NCBI GenBank assembly: GCA_963848375.1
Contig: CAWKDK010000014.1
Coordinates: 248,001 to 312,000 of the forward strand
DNA: 64,000 bases
Origin: JAJPJE01 sp963848375
Lineage (GTDB): Bacteria; Acidobacteriota; Terriglobia; Terriglobales; Acidobacteriaceae
Direction: 5' to 3'
Shown here: positions 1 through 8,904 of the stretch, piece after piece
Layout: each line of letters opens with the position of its first letter
Position numbering within the stretch: position 1 is the stretch's first letter
The notes under the pieces: generated by a model
Database searches by the model: none
Told to the model about the DNA's origin: nothing
Seen by the model: only the letters and a program-made list of their open reading frames with translations
Program-made: the position numbers and the translations under genes

Positions 1-300
1 AATCGCACTCCCGAGAAAGACGAATGCGATACGTGCTCGCCGTTCCTGCTTAAGCAGATTGAAGTAATCGGGCCTAAGGCCATTGTTGCTCTCGGTGCCG
101 TTGCCGCCAAGACGCTGCTCGGGGTTGCCGACTCGATGAACAATCTACGCCAGCGCTCATATGATTTTCGCGGAACGACACTATTCGTGACATATCATCC
201 GGCGTATCTATTGCGAGATCCGCGGCAGAAGGCGGAGACGTGGAAAGACCTGCAAAAGGTGATGGCATTTCTCGGACTTGAACTTCCCCGCAAAGAGTAA
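1..300 (+). CDS. Uracil-DNA glycosylase, family 4 (C-terminal part)
   Basis: Open from the window edge to TAA at 298-300 (99 residues seen). The fragment begins NRTPEKDEC, and Cys9 and Cys12 (EC-x2-C-x-PFL) match the second cysteine pair that binds the 4Fe-4S cluster in family 4 uracil-DNA glycosylases. HPAYLLRDP near residue 69 matches the catalytic HPA(Y/S)LLR motif. The family removes uracil from DNA in base excision repair. The N-terminal half, with the first cysteine pair and the GE(A)PG motif, lies outside the window. The identification rests on these two motifs and the spacing between them. Confidence 0.85.
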   Translation, partial: NRTPEKDECDTCSPFLLKQIEVIGPKAIVALGAVAAKTLLGVADSMNNLRQRSYDFRGTTLFVTYHPAYLLRDPRQKAETWKDLQKVMAFLGLELPRKE

Positions 301-527
301 GGGCTCATTTCTGTAACGAAACGTTACGTCTGCGTACAATCCAGGCCAGGTACTACGTTCTGCTACTTAGCTCTTTCTAAGGTACATACCTTTTAGGGCT
401 ATTTTCCTTTTGATCCAGAGTAGATACACGGCTACTCTGCCTGCACTTCATTGCGCGCCCTTTGCGAAGCCGGTTAGATGCGTTCTGCCGTTCCTTCGTC
501 GTCTTAACCTGAACCAGGAGTAGATCA

Positions 528-1172
528 TTGTCGAAAAAATTACTTTGCTTCGCCGTCCTCATAACCATTGCTTCCTCTCTATCGTTTGCCGACGTAGTTA
601 CTACTGCTCCCCTGAATGGTGCAACTTCATCGCCTTCGGTGCACTTTGTAGCTTCTGCCAGCTCTCCTTATAGCGCCATCGCTTCGATGACGATCAACGT
701 CGATAGCAAAGACGTGTACAAGGTGAATGCCAATCACCTGGATACCACCGTGACGCTCTCGTCAGGCAGCCACTCGGTTTACGTGAAAGCCTGGGATAAC
801 CAGGATCATTACTTCCAGCAAGTGCTCACGGTAAATGTGCAGAACAACGCGCCGGCAAGCACATCAACTGGCGTCTCGGTGAGCAGTCCCGGGAATGGAT
901 CGACGTCGCCTGCGTCCGTGCACTTCGTTGCTTCCGCGAGTTCACCGTACGCGCCAGTCACCGCGATGACGATCAACGTCGACAGCAAAGATTTGTACAA
1001 GGTGGGTGCCAATCACCTTGACACATACCTGACTCTGGGAACAGGCGGCCATTCGGTCTACATGAAGGCGTGGGACAATCAGGGCCACTACTTCCAGCAG
1101 GTGCTGACGGTTAACGTCCAGAATGGCGGAACGACTGCTCCCGCCGGCGTCGAACGATCCGGTAATTTCTGA
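528..1172 (+). CDS. Secreted protein with two Ig-like repeats (5' part of frameshifted gene)
   Basis: The TTG start at 528 has AGGAG about 9 bases upstream. Residues 1-21 form a signal peptide (hydrophobic core, then SFADV). Two repeats of about 85 residues follow, each containing SVHFVASASSPY, MTINVDSKD, YKV-ANHLDT and AWDNQ-HYFQQVLTVNVQN, so the protein holds two near-identical beta-sandwich, bacterial Ig-like modules. The frame closes right after the second repeat at NGGTTAPAG, just where the next frame (1123-1809) continues with a concanavalin-like domain. The related gene at 5237-6181 has that domain behind a PT-rich linker. I therefore read 528-1809 as one gene of about 425 residues broken by a single indel near 1140. 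Confidence 0.7.
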   Translation: MSKKLLCFAVLITIASSLSFADVVTTAPLNGATSSPSVHFVASASSPYSAIASMTINVDSKDVYKVNANHLDTTVTLSSGSHSVYVKAWDNQDHYFQQVLTVNVQNNAPASTSTGVSVSSPGNGSTSPASVHFVASASSPYAPVTAMTINVDSKDLYKVGANHLDTYLTLGTGGHSVYMKAWDNQGHYFQQVLTVNVQNGGTTAPAGVERSGNF

Positions 1173-1809
1173 CATTCAGAGTTTGGGGGGCTGGGAGTCG
1201 TGCGGGTCATGCGCAGGTCCTGGCGGTAAAGGCGCCACTGTCTCGTACGGGATGAATCAGGGAATCAAGAATCCGTCGATGGATAGCAAGGCCGCGCAGT
1301 TCTGGCTGGGTGGAAGTAGCAAGACGCCTTATTCGAATGCACTCTGGTTTAAGCGTCTCCCCGGCAGCGCGACGGCAACTCACTTCATTTACGACTTCTA
1401 CTTCTACGTCACCAATCCGAGCGTTGCTCAGGGACTGGAGTTCGACGTTTTCTATTCGCGCGACGGGCTGAAGAACTACTTCCTCACCGAATGCGACTCT
1501 CGCGGGAAATATGCCGGAACTTGGCAGGTCTCGAACGCGACTATCGACCAGTGGCAGCACACCGGCTATCCCTGCAAGGTGAATGCAAATTCCTGGAACC
1601 ACGTGACGTTAGAGTTCTACCGAACACCTTCGGGGATGACTCACTTCGTCTCCGCCACGATGAACGGTAATAAAGTGAACTTCAACCTGGAGTATCCGCC
1701 GGAAAAGGTGAATTCGTTCGAGATGAACACTGCCGTTCAGTTGGACGGCGACGAGAAGCAGGATAATTACTCGATCTACGTCGACAAGATGTCGCTGAAG
1801 TATTGGTAG
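1123..1809 (+). CDS. Concanavalin/LamG-like secreted domain (3' part of frameshifted gene)
   Basis: The product is closely related along its full length to the C-terminal 210 residues of the lipoprotein at 5237-6181. Shared blocks include GSCAGPGG, AQFWLGG, LWFKRL-GSATATHFI, VAQGLEFDVFYSRDG, KNYFLTECDSRGKYAGTW, MTHFVSAT and DGDEKQDN-SI-VDKM. The pattern of aromatic and Gly residues suggests a beta-sandwich lectin-like domain that acts outside the cell. No enzyme motif is evident. The in-frame ATG at 1123 is inside the upstream ORF and has no ribosome site, so this is probably the 3' half of the gene starting at 528. A strong terminator follows at 1869. Confidence 0.65.
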   Translation: MAERLLPPASNDPVISDIQSLGGWESCGSCAGPGGKGATVSYGMNQGIKNPSMDSKAAQFWLGGSSKTPYSNALWFKRLPGSATATHFIYDFYFYVTNPSVAQGLEFDVFYSRDGLKNYFLTECDSRGKYAGTWQVSNATIDQWQHTGYPCKVNANSWNHVTLEFYRTPSGMTHFVSATMNGNKVNFNLEYPPEKVNSFEMNTAVQLDGDEKQDNYSIYVDKMSLKYW

Positions 1810-1868
1810 GCAAGTCCTGGTGACGCGGGCGTTTTGCCCGTGGGGATCGAGCAACCTTGAAATACGTG

Positions 1869-1898
1869 GCGCAGCCGACCTCGGCTGCGCTTTTTTTT
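1869..1898 (+). terminator. Rho-independent terminator
   Basis: A perfect 10-bp stem (GCGCAGCCGA with TCGGCTGCGC, loop CC) is followed by eight T residues at 1891-1898. It lies 60 bases after the stop at 1809 and ends transcription of the upstream plus-strand gene before the convergent gene at 1950-2653. Confidence 0.92.
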
Positions 1899-1949
1899 CG
1901 GCGATGCGTGCCGCAATGCAGTCTTGAAACGAAGCAGAAGCAGAAGCTA

Positions 1950-2653
1950 CTAGCTACCAGCTACCCCATTTCGGACGAAGCGAAGCACCTCGCCCGGTTC
2001 AGCTCTCTCCGTGTAATCCACATTAATCCACGCATATTGCACTTTGCCCTCGCGGCCAATTACATACGTCGCGGGCAGCGGCAGTTCCCAGCTCTGATCT
2101 CCGTTAATGTGCGGCAGATTGATGAACACGCTGGAGAACAGCTTCTCCTGGTAGTCAGGAACGCGATACACGATTCCAAATTGCCGCGCCACTTTGTTGC
2201 CTTCGTCGACAAGAAGCGGAAACCGCAGTTTGTGCTGGTCATGCATGAAATAGGCCTGATTCACCGATTGCGGTGAGATTGCCACGAGCGAAGCTCCGGC
2301 ACTTTCGAACTCAGGAAGCATCCGATTCAGATGCCTCGGCCTCTCCGCAGCAGAATGGGCACCAGCGCCCACGCATGAAGGCGATCACCAACGGACCCTT
2401 TGCCAGGAGCGCAGCTGAACTAACCGGCTTTCCGATTTTGATCGAGCAGCGTGAATGCAGGCGCCTGTTCTCCCACTTTGAGCGCGCGCTCTGTGATGCC
2501 AGAGTTCCGCAGGGCTTCCGTCGCACGCTCGTTCACGGCGCGAGTGTCCGCCGGAACGTAAAGCTCCATTAGTCGCTTGCGCTCAGCGAGTTCTTCTCGC
2601 AGCGTACCTGCAGATTGTTCCGCATCAGTTTCTGAAATGCCGCGCCACTTCAT
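1950..2653 (-). pseudogene. Peroxiredoxin-like (AhpC/TSA) gene, two frame breaks
   Basis: Three minus-strand frames give consecutive pieces of one thioredoxin-fold protein. 2420-2653 encodes an N-terminal helix and KVGEQAPAFTLLDQN. 2311-2450 encodes KPVSSAALLAKGPLVIAF and then RGRWCPFC, the peroxidatic-cysteine region. 1950-2372 encodes RHLNRMLPEFESAGASLVAIS to a normal C-terminus (PATYVIGREGKVQYAWI). The full length, about 230 residues, fits AhpC/TSA-like alkyl hydroperoxide reductases. Frame changes fall near 2420 and near 2345-2370. Because no piece has lost conserved residues, assembly indels are as likely as real decay. Confidence 0.7.
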
Positions 2654-2709
2654 GCGTACTCCCCACTAAAAGCTTGCTCAGAGTTTAGCATCGGGTAGAG
2701 AGGTACGAC

Positions 2710-5148
2710 CTACATGAGGGACTGCGCGTCCACGTCGACGATGATGTTTGTGCGCGGAATTTTCTTTTCTGCGGTATGGGCAAGCATCGCTCGCAATCCG
2801 GCGTTCAGTTTTTCGCGGCTGGCGGCCTTCAGCACGAAATGATAGCGGTACTCGCGCTTCAAGCGGAGGACCGGTGCGGGCGCAGGTCCGAGAATTTTGA
2901 TTCCCGGCGGCTCTTCCCTTCGAAACCATTCGCCGATCACGCCTGCGTAGGTCAATGCGTCGTCGAGGCGATCGCTGCGAACCAGAAGATTTGCTACCGA
3001 GCTGAACGGCGGATACTTCATCCAGTTGCGAAAGCGAAGTTCTTTCTCGGCGAAGCCGTGGTAATCATGCTTTGCCGCGAATTGCACTGCATAGTGATCC
3101 GGGAAAAATGTCTGCAGGACAACTTTGCCTGGCGTGCTGCCGCGTCCGGCGCGGCCTGCAACTTGCGTCAGCAACTGGAAGGTTCGTTCGGCGGCGCGGA
3201 AGTCGGGGAACTTCAACGCCATGTCGGCTCCGACTACTCCGACCAGTGTCACGCCGTGAATGTCATGGCCTTTGGCGATCATTTGCGTGCCAACTACCAT
3301 GTCGAGTTCGCCGGCGTTGAGCGCTTGCAGAACTCTCTCGAAATCGTCGCGCCCACGAACAGTGTCGCGATCAAGCCGGGCAATGCGCGCGGTCGGAAAC
3401 ATGCCATGCAGTAGCTCTTCCAGCTTCTCTGATCCCGTGCCAAGGAAGTAGACGTACTCACTGCCGCATTTCGGACATTTCTCCGGCACCCGCGCGATGA
3501 AGCCGCAGTAATGGCACTGCATCTTACGCGCCTCTTTGTGGTGAGTGAGAGCGATGTCGCAATTCTGGCACTGCATCGTTTCACCACAAGTGCGGCAGAG
3601 AACGACCGGAGCATAGCCGCGACGGTTCAAGAGAACCATCACCTGCTCCTGGCGCTCGAGACGGTCTTTGATTTCCTCGGCCAGTTTGCGCGATACGACT
3701 GGTTCCTGTCCGGTCTCCCGAAATTCCTCGCGCATGTCGATGATCTCGACTTCCGGCAGCGGCCGATCCTGCACGCGATCCGGCATCTCGATCAGCCGGT
3801 ATTTGCGGCCGGCATTGTGGAACGACTCCAGCGATGGAGTCGCCGAGCCAAGAACGATAGCGGCATTCGAGAGCTTCGCGCGCATCACCGCAACGTCGCG
3901 AGCGTGGTAGCGCGGCGTCTCCTCCTGCTTATAGGAGAGGTCGTGCTCTTCATCCACGACGATCAAGGCGAGATCGCTGACCGGAGCAAAGATTGCCGAA
4001 CGCGTTCCGACCACGACGCGCGCGTCACCACGTCGTATGCGATGCCACTGTTCGGCGCGCTCGTCATCGGAGAGTGCTGAATGGAGAATCGCGACTTCGG
4101 GACCAAACGTTTCGTGCAGATGTGCTGCGGCAGCAGGCGTGAGTCCGATTTCTGGTACGAGCATGATGGCTGATTTGCCTGCGGCCATCACCGACTGCAT
4201 TGCCGCCAGATATACCGCCGTTTTGCCCGATCCAGTGACGCCGTGCAAAAGAGAAACGGAGAACTGCTGGCTCAACGCTGCCGACTCGATCTGTTTGAGC
4301 GCGGCCGTTTGCGCCGGGTTAAACGTGAGATCGGCGAGCACATGGCGGGACTTCAGCCGGGAGACATGAAAATCGGCGGGCTCTTCAATCACCTGGACAA
4401 TACTTCGTTTACGTAGCGTTTCCAGCGAGCTGCGCGAAAGGCCTAGTTCGCGCAGCGTTTCCGTCAGTGCACGGCCGCCGCTCGCCTGTAATGCTTCGAC
4501 AATCTTCTGTTGGCTGGCGTTCAATTTGCCGGAGATCTCGCCTAACTCCACAAACTCAACGGTTCGCCGTGCGTCGCGTACCGCCGAGACGTCTTCCCGT
4601 GTAATCCATTTCTTTGCGACGAGCGAGTCGAGAAGGCGGCGTCCAGCTTTGGTGGCCGCGCGCAGAGTCTGTTCCATCACATCTTCGCGATCGGCAAGAT
4701 AGCTGAGCACGGTCATCTCTTCCATCTGCTCTTCGGGACTCTTGCGCGAACGCAGCGAAGATCCGCGAGTCGCTGTCTGATGTAGCGATTCGAGTCCGGC
4801 GTCGGCGATGCGATACACACGCGCGCGTTTTACTTCGGCGCCAAGCGGAAGCATGGTGCGGAACACTTCGCCGATGGGAGCAATGTAGTACTGCGCAATC
4901 CAGCGTCCGAGCTGCAGCAAGGTTGCGTCGAGCACTGGCGAAGAATCGAGAACCTGGACGACGTTTTTCGCTGCGACCTTCGGCTCGCGATCATGCAGTT
5001 CAACAACGATTCCGGGAAGCCGCTTTTCGCGAAAGGGAACGAGCACGCGTCCGCCGACCACAGGAACGTGTCCGTTTACGCGATAGGTGAAAACGATGTC
5101 GAGCGGTACAGGAACCGCGACGTCGCAGAACTGAGGTTGAGCAGACAC
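2710..5148 (-). CDS. priA: Primosomal protein N' (PriA), replication restart helicase
   Basis: The 812-residue length is normal for PriA, the superfamily 2 DNA helicase that loads the replisome at stalled forks. The N-terminal DNA 3'-end binding domain begins FCDVAVPVPLDIVFTY. Walker A is GVTGSGKT at 303-310, the DEEH Walker B box is at 399-402, and GSATPS is near 435. Eight zinc-binding cysteines occur at 518, 521, 527, 530, 545, 548, 558 and 561. The C-terminal helicase motif QVAGRAGRG is present. All key residues are intact. It is separated from the upstream lipoprotein gene by a terminator at 5183-5219, so it has its own promoter. Confidence 0.97.
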   Translation of the reverse strand: MSAQPQFCDVAVPVPLDIVFTYRVNGHVPVVGGRVLVPFREKRLPGIVVELHDREPKVAAKNVVQVLDSSPVLDATLLQLGRWIAQYYIAPIGEVFRTMLPLGAEVKRARVYRIADAGLESLHQTATRGSSLRSRKSPEEQMEEMTVLSYLADREDVMEQTLRAATKAGRRLLDSLVAKKWITREDVSAVRDARRTVEFVELGEISGKLNASQQKIVEALQASGGRALTETLRELGLSRSSLETLRKRSIVQVIEEPADFHVSRLKSRHVLADLTFNPAQTAALKQIESAALSQQFSVSLLHGVTGSGKTAVYLAAMQSVMAAGKSAIMLVPEIGLTPAAAAHLHETFGPEVAILHSALSDDERAEQWHRIRRGDARVVVGTRSAIFAPVSDLALIVVDEEHDLSYKQEETPRYHARDVAVMRAKLSNAAIVLGSATPSLESFHNAGRKYRLIEMPDRVQDRPLPEVEIIDMREEFRETGQEPVVSRKLAEEIKDRLERQEQVMVLLNRRGYAPVVLCRTCGETMQCQNCDIALTHHKEARKMQCHYCGFIARVPEKCPKCGSEYVYFLGTGSEKLEELLHGMFPTARIARLDRDTVRGRDDFERVLQALNAGELDMVVGTQMIAKGHDIHGVTLVGVVGADMALKFPDFRAAERTFQLLTQVAGRAGRGSTPGKVVLQTFFPDHYAVQFAAKHDYHGFAEKELRFRNWMKYPPFSSVANLLVRSDRLDDALTYAGVIGEWFRREEPPGIKILGPAPAPVLRLKREYRYHFVLKAASREKLNAGLRAMLAHTAEKKIPRTNIIVDVDAQSLM

Positions 5149-5182
5149 GCTGAGAACATGTTACAGGTTGGGAGCTGCGGAT

Positions 5183-5219
5183 AAAAAATCCCCACTCGCC
5201 AGGTGAGAACGAGTGGGGA
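5183..5219 (-). terminator. Rho-independent terminator for the 5237-6181 gene
   Basis: Read on the minus strand, a 10-bp stem (TCCCCACTCG at 5189-5198 with CGAGTGGGGA at 5210-5219, 11-base loop) is followed by six T (plus-strand A run 5183-5188). It lies 18 bases beyond the stop of the lipoprotein gene. Confidence 0.9.
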
Positions 5220-5236
5220 ACCCAGAAGAGAACTTT

Positions 5237-6181
5237 TTACCAGTAAGTCAGAGTCATCTTGTCGACCCAGATGGAGAAGTTGTCCTGTTTCTCGTCGCCG
5301 TCCATTTGCACAGCGGGATTCATCTCGAAGGAGTTCACATCTCCCGGCGGATATTCCATGTTGAACGTCTGCACGTCGCCATTGAGCGTCGCGGAAACGA
5401 AGTGCGTCATAGCCGTCGAGGTGCGGTAGAACTCGAGCGTGATGTGATTCCAGGCGGCTTGCTTCAACTTGCAGGGTTTTCCAGTGTGTTGCCAGGTATC
5501 AATCGTGGCGTTGGAAATCTGCCAGGTTCCTGCGTATTTGCCGCGCGAATCACATTCGGTAAGGAAGTAATTCTTCTTACCATCGCGCGAGTAGAAGACG
5601 TCGAATTCGAGTCCCTGCGCGACGGCCACGTTAGTGACGTAAAGATAAAAATCAAGAATGAAGTGCGTTGCGGTTGCGCTTCCCGTCAGACGCTTGAACC
5701 AAAGATGATTCGCGTACGGCGTCGCGCTGGTGCCGCCCAGCCAGAATTGCGCTGAGGCTCCGCTCATCGCAGGATTGGTGATGTTCTGCGTCATCGAGTA
5801 AGGAACGCTGGAGCCTACACCACCAGGGCCGGCGCAGGATCCGCATCCGTCCCAGCCGCTCATTTTTTGAATGTCGCTGACGACAATGCTGTTCGGCGGC
5901 GGATCGGTAGGAGTGGGCGTCGGAGTTGGGGTCGGGGTCGGTGTTGGAGTTGGAGTTGGGGTGGGAGTTGGTGTTGGTGTCGGCACAGGGGTAGGCGCCG
6001 GCGTTGGAGTCGGATTAACTGAGGTGTTTGGTGTCGTTGGCGTAGTTGGGGTCGGGTTGGCCGCAGCCGGAGTCGCCGCTGCAGCCACTTTTGGGCCCGA
6101 GGTAGTCAGTCCCCCACAAGCAATGAATGAAGATATGGATACGAAAAGTGCCAGGCAACGCAGGTCCCTTTGCAAATGCAT
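5237..6181 (-). CDS. Lipoprotein with PT-rich linker and concanavalin-like domain
   Basis: The product has 314 residues. The N-terminus carries a signal peptide ending in the lipobox FIAC (Cys22), so the protein is predicted to be lipid-anchored. Residues about 45-95 are a proline-threonine linker made of PT repeats. Residues about 100-314 are the same domain as in 1123-1809 (GSCAGPGG, AQFWLGGTS, EFDVFYSRDGKKNYFLTEC, DGDEKQDNFSIWVDKMTL). The linker would extend the domain from the membrane. The two genes share the C-terminal domain but have unrelated N-termini (Ig-like repeats against lipobox plus PT linker). Function is not known; carbohydrate binding is a guess from the fold pattern. Confidence 0.8.
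   Translation of the reverse strand: MHLQRDLRCLALFVSISSFIACGGLTTSGPKVAAAATPAAANPTPTTPTTPNTSVNPTPTPAPTPVPTPTPTPTPTPTPTPTPTPTPTPTPTDPPPNSIVVSDIQKMSGWDGCGSCAGPGGVGSSVPYSMTQNITNPAMSGASAQFWLGGTSATPYANHLWFKRLTGSATATHFILDFYLYVTNVAVAQGLEFDVFYSRDGKKNYFLTECDSRGKYAGTWQISNATIDTWQHTGKPCKLKQAAWNHITLEFYRTSTAMTHFVSATLNGDVQTFNMEYPPGDVNSFEMNPAVQMDGDEKQDNFSIWVDKMTLTYW
5905..6040. repeat. Proline-threonine coding microsatellite
   Basis: A run of hexamer-like units (GGAGTT, GGGGTC, GGTGTT on the plus strand) encodes the PT linker of the minus-strand lipoprotein. The plus-strand reading of the same run gives a meaningless Gly-Val repeat ORF. Such runs change length easily. Confidence 0.8.
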
Positions 6182-6511
6182 TCTCCTGTTTTTCAGGTGC
6201 AGACGCCGAATTTAGCGGGCTTGTACCGCCACTTTCGGAGGGGCGCGCTTGCTTTGTCTTGCTTGGAGGGCAGAGTACCTTAACACTGACTACGGACAAA
6301 TCGAATATTTACCTTAATTCTGAGTACGCCGGTGCATGTCCTGATTCTTAAGTGATCTCCACGAGTTTAGAACCCGGCGGATGTACTGCGGCGCTCCCGA
6401 GTGGAGAGCGCCCGGCCGAAGAGCGTATCAAGAATCGAACGTGGCTTGGGCTTCCGCGGGCTCTTTCGACCCGGGCGTTCGCCCTCGCTCAAGATGACAA
6501 CCGTAAAAACT
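6182..6511. other. Intergenic region with dispersed repeat
   Basis: No gene is seen in these 330 bases between two minus-strand genes. It holds the upstream region of the lipoprotein and, at 6460-6499, one copy of a dispersed sequence ending GCCCTCGCTCAAGATGACA. Related copies lie near 16667, 22140, 26034 and 33906. Confidence 0.6.
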
Positions 6512-7654
6512 TTAGTCGGAGTAGTAGCCTTCGCGGGTCTGGACCGAGTCATCTTTCTGCGTGGTGGTGAGATGGATGCGGTGATAGTCGCCGCCCGAAG
6601 TGGGCGCGCGATCGGGCGTGTAGCCGATGCTGTACTGGTTGCGCAGTTCCTCTGAGATCTGCTTGTAAATGTCGTCGATCGGTTCTTTTTTGGAAACCTC
6701 GAAGAAGCGTCCGCCGGTTTCCTGCGCAAGGCGCTGCAGGACTTTCTTGCCGTCAGGGTGGGACTGCTGCGGATAGCGGCTGCCGCCACCACCACCACCG
6801 GGATAACCACCGCCAGGATAACCGCCACCGCCCATACCGCCGCGATGGCCGCCCCAGGGTCCGCCGCCACCCATGTGCGGGCCTCCGAAGCCATTGTTGT
6901 AGGCGTCTTTGTCGGAGAAGAGGATGGAGTAGACGAGCGTGTCGGAGCGTTGCGCGGTTTCGATGGCGCGATCGAGGCTGACCTTGCTGCCGGTATCGAC
7001 GCCGTCGGAGAGGATGATGACGGCCTTGCGTCCCTGCTGCTTCTTCAGGACTTCGTCAGAGCTGAGGAAGACGGCGTCGTAAAGAACGGTGCCGGCGTAG
7101 TGCTGGTGTCCCTGGCCGGGATCGGGCGCGCTGGTTCTCTGGTACTGGGGATCCGGCGTTTTGAGTTCGTCGAGCGCCGCTGAGAGCTTGTCGCGCGAAT
7201 CGGTCAGATCCTGCAGGAGTTCGGTCTCGTGATCAAAGTGGATGACGAAGGCGTTGTCCTTGGTGTCGCGCAGCACGTCCTGGAGGAACTTGAAGCTGGC
7301 CGACCGCTCCTGATCGATCACGCGGCGCTGACTCAAACTGGTGTCGACCAGCAACCCAATGGTGAGCGGGAGATCGGTGTCACGCGTGAAGTACTTGATG
7401 GTCTGCGCACGACCGTCTTCTTCCAACTTGAAATCGTCTTTGCCGAGATTGCTGACCACGGCGCCGTGCTTGTCGCGAACAGTAGCGAGCAGATTGACGA
7501 CCTTCACATTGGCGGAGAAAGTGGGGGCGTGCTGTGCTTCTGTCGGGGGCGTTTGCCTGGTGTGGAGTTGAGGTTCGTCTTGACTTTGAAGCTGGGCGAC
7601 TACGAGGAACAGGACCGCAGCGATTACGGCGGCGTGGGAGCGAACTTTTGACAT
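6512..7654 (-). CDS. VWFA-domain protein of the acidobacterial type
   Basis: I place the start at the ATG at 7654 (380 residues) because the signal peptide KVRSHAAVIAAVLFLVVAQL begins there; a longer frame reaches 7699. Residues 50-90 (VKVVNLLATVRDKHGAVVSN, then LGKDDFKLEEDG) are the lead-in typical of VWFA-related proteins that are very numerous in Acidobacteria. The metal site DTSLS at 104-108 fits the MIDAS DxSxS pattern. A Gly-rich insertion (GGYPGGGYPGGGGGG) lies around residues 255-295 before FFEVSKKEPIDDIYKQI. The protein is predicted to be exported. Its partner is unknown; VWA domains usually bind proteins through a metal ion. Confidence 0.88.
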   Translation of the reverse strand: MSKVRSHAAVIAAVLFLVVAQLQSQDEPQLHTRQTPPTEAQHAPTFSANVKVVNLLATVRDKHGAVVSNLGKDDFKLEEDGRAQTIKYFTRDTDLPLTIGLLVDTSLSQRRVIDQERSASFKFLQDVLRDTKDNAFVIHFDHETELLQDLTDSRDKLSAALDELKTPDPQYQRTSAPDPGQGHQHYAGTVLYDAVFLSSDEVLKKQQGRKAVIILSDGVDTGSKVSLDRAIETAQRSDTLVYSILFSDKDAYNNGFGGPHMGGGGPWGGHRGGMGGGGYPGGGYPGGGGGGSRYPQQSHPDGKKVLQRLAQETGGRFFEVSKKEPIDDIYKQISEELRNQYSIGYTPDRAPTSGGDYHRIHLTTTQKDDSVQTREGYYSD

Positions 7655-7699
7655 GGGTTTTGAAATCCGAAACTTCGTACGCGATGTAGTCGATAACAC

Positions 7700-8392
7700 A
7701 ACATACTGACGGAAGTTCTTGCTCCCGGTTGTGCGCCCCGGGGAGGTTCGCGGAATCCAAGCGAGGACGCCCTCCCATTCCTATTCCCGAAACGGGAGGT
7801 CCCATGGGGTACCCCCCTCCCCCCTGTCCCGCATTCTAAAGGACTTAGAGGCATGGGATAAGGCTCGTCCCGGCAAACAAAGGACTTAGTCCCATCGTCC
7901 CGCATAACAAAGGAGTTAGCGGTCGGCCGAAGATCGACTGGTTTTTCAGTTCATCAGTTTTTCAGTTCTTCAGCAAAAACAAAGGCGGCGATGCGATCGG
8001 CACCAGCCTGCCCACGTTAGCTTCGCGAACGTGGGGCACCAAAAGCAGGCGTCAGTTGCTAGTTGTTCAGCTGTCAGAAAAACAAAACCCACGATTCTTC
8101 TCAAACTCACGCCTATTTTCAATTGTGACAAATTGAGCGGGACCTACTAGACACTTTCGAGAACTTTATTTCTGCTGCGGAATGAGTTGTTTGGCGGGAT
8201 TTCGAAGATTCTGAGGTATTGACACGATTTCCGCGGGCGAGGGCGCCCGCGCCACCGATGCAGGGTACAGACCGAAAGCTTTTTCATTACCGAAAATCTA
8301 CGTCATGGTTACGGCGGTTTGATGGTGTTAGTGACACCTGTCACAGCGCATCGGTTCTCCGTTGGAAAGAATGCTGTTTCCTTGGAGAACTC
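7700..8392. other. Gene-free region of about 690 bases
   Basis: No convincing coding sequence. It contains the 23-base unit array (7826-7919), T-rich words of the type TTTTTCAGTTC (7940-7972), a palindrome near 8019-8036 built on TTCGCGAA and ending GTGGGGCACC, and a GCGGGCG hairpin repeat at 8233-8256. The ribosome-binding site for the following cytochrome gene is at 8384-8387. Confidence 0.6.
7826..7919. repeat. Three related 23-base direct repeat units
   Basis: Units at 7826-7848, 7867-7889 and 7897-7919 each begin GTCCCG and end AAAGGACTTAG (AAAGGAGTTAG in the third). The spacers are 18 and 7 bases. The middle unit with its flank forms the palindrome GGACTTAGTCC. No gene is present in the surrounding 7700-8392 region. 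Confidence 0.7.
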
Positions 8393-8755
8393 ATGTCACC
8401 AGGCGATCGCATGACGATTCGTGGCATTCTCGAAGCTGTCGCGCTCATCTCGTGCCTAACGATCAGCGGGTTCGCCACCGAAGCCCCCCAGGTCTATGTC
8501 CACCACTGTGTATCCTGTCACGGGTCTGATGGAAGCGGCCGCAAGACGCCTGCTTTGGGCCAAGTTCCAGACCTGCGATCAAAACGGATTGCATCTCTGA
8601 CAGATGAACAGCTCTACAACACAATCGCCTACGGGAACGGACATCAAGCGTACGCACACTCATTTCAGCGATTGGGTCTAGCTGATTCCGAACTACGGCA
8701 GATCGTTCGCTATATTCGAGACATGCAGGCGCATCGAAAGTCGCAGACAGACTGA
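8393..8755 (+). CDS. Small secreted class I cytochrome c
   Basis: I chose the ATG at 8393, since GGAG lies 6-9 bases upstream and a signal peptide follows; the frame stays open back to 8219 without other support. The product has 120 residues. After the signal peptide (GILEAVALISCLTISGFA) comes the single heme site CVSCH in HHCVSCHGSDGSG. The C-terminal helix SELRQIVRYIRDM is typical of mono-heme cytochrome c. The usual axial methionine before this helix (MPxF) is not seen; the segment reads GHQAYAHSFQ, so a His ligand is possible. Probably a periplasmic electron carrier. Confidence 0.85.
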   Translation: MSPGDRMTIRGILEAVALISCLTISGFATEAPQVYVHHCVSCHGSDGSGRKTPALGQVPDLRSKRIASLTDEQLYNTIAYGNGHQAYAHSFQRLGLADSELRQIVRYIRDMQAHRKSQTD

Positions 8756-8838
8756 GAAGCAATTCCAAACCGCAAAGCGTTCTTCCAATCATTGTGCCGC
8801 GCGACCCAAATAAATCACTCGATAGCTATTGAGAAGTC

Positions 8839-8885
8839 GGCATACCACTCGTAGCTTAGGTTGAGATGGTGAGTGATAATCTCCG
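8839..8885. repeat. Palindromic repeat, copy 1 (inverted relative to copies 2 and 3)
   Basis: An imperfect hairpin with arms ATACCACTC and GAGTGATAAT. Its reverse complement aligns with 10580-10628 and, less well, with 9471-9507 (shared core ACTCAC-ATCT-AACCT). It lies 20 bases after the stop of the minus-strand gene at 8905. Confidence 0.65.
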
Positions 8886-8904
8886 TTATCGACACTGATC
8901 TGGG

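Noticed and set aside
1123..1172. Programmed +1 frameshift in the 528-1809 gene
   Set aside because: No slippery sequence or stimulatory structure is seen, and similar breaks occur in many unrelated genes of the window, which favours sequence errors.
5871..6215. Plus-strand ORF made of Gly-Val repeats
   Set aside because: It is the antisense reading of the PT-rich linker of the minus-strand lipoprotein.
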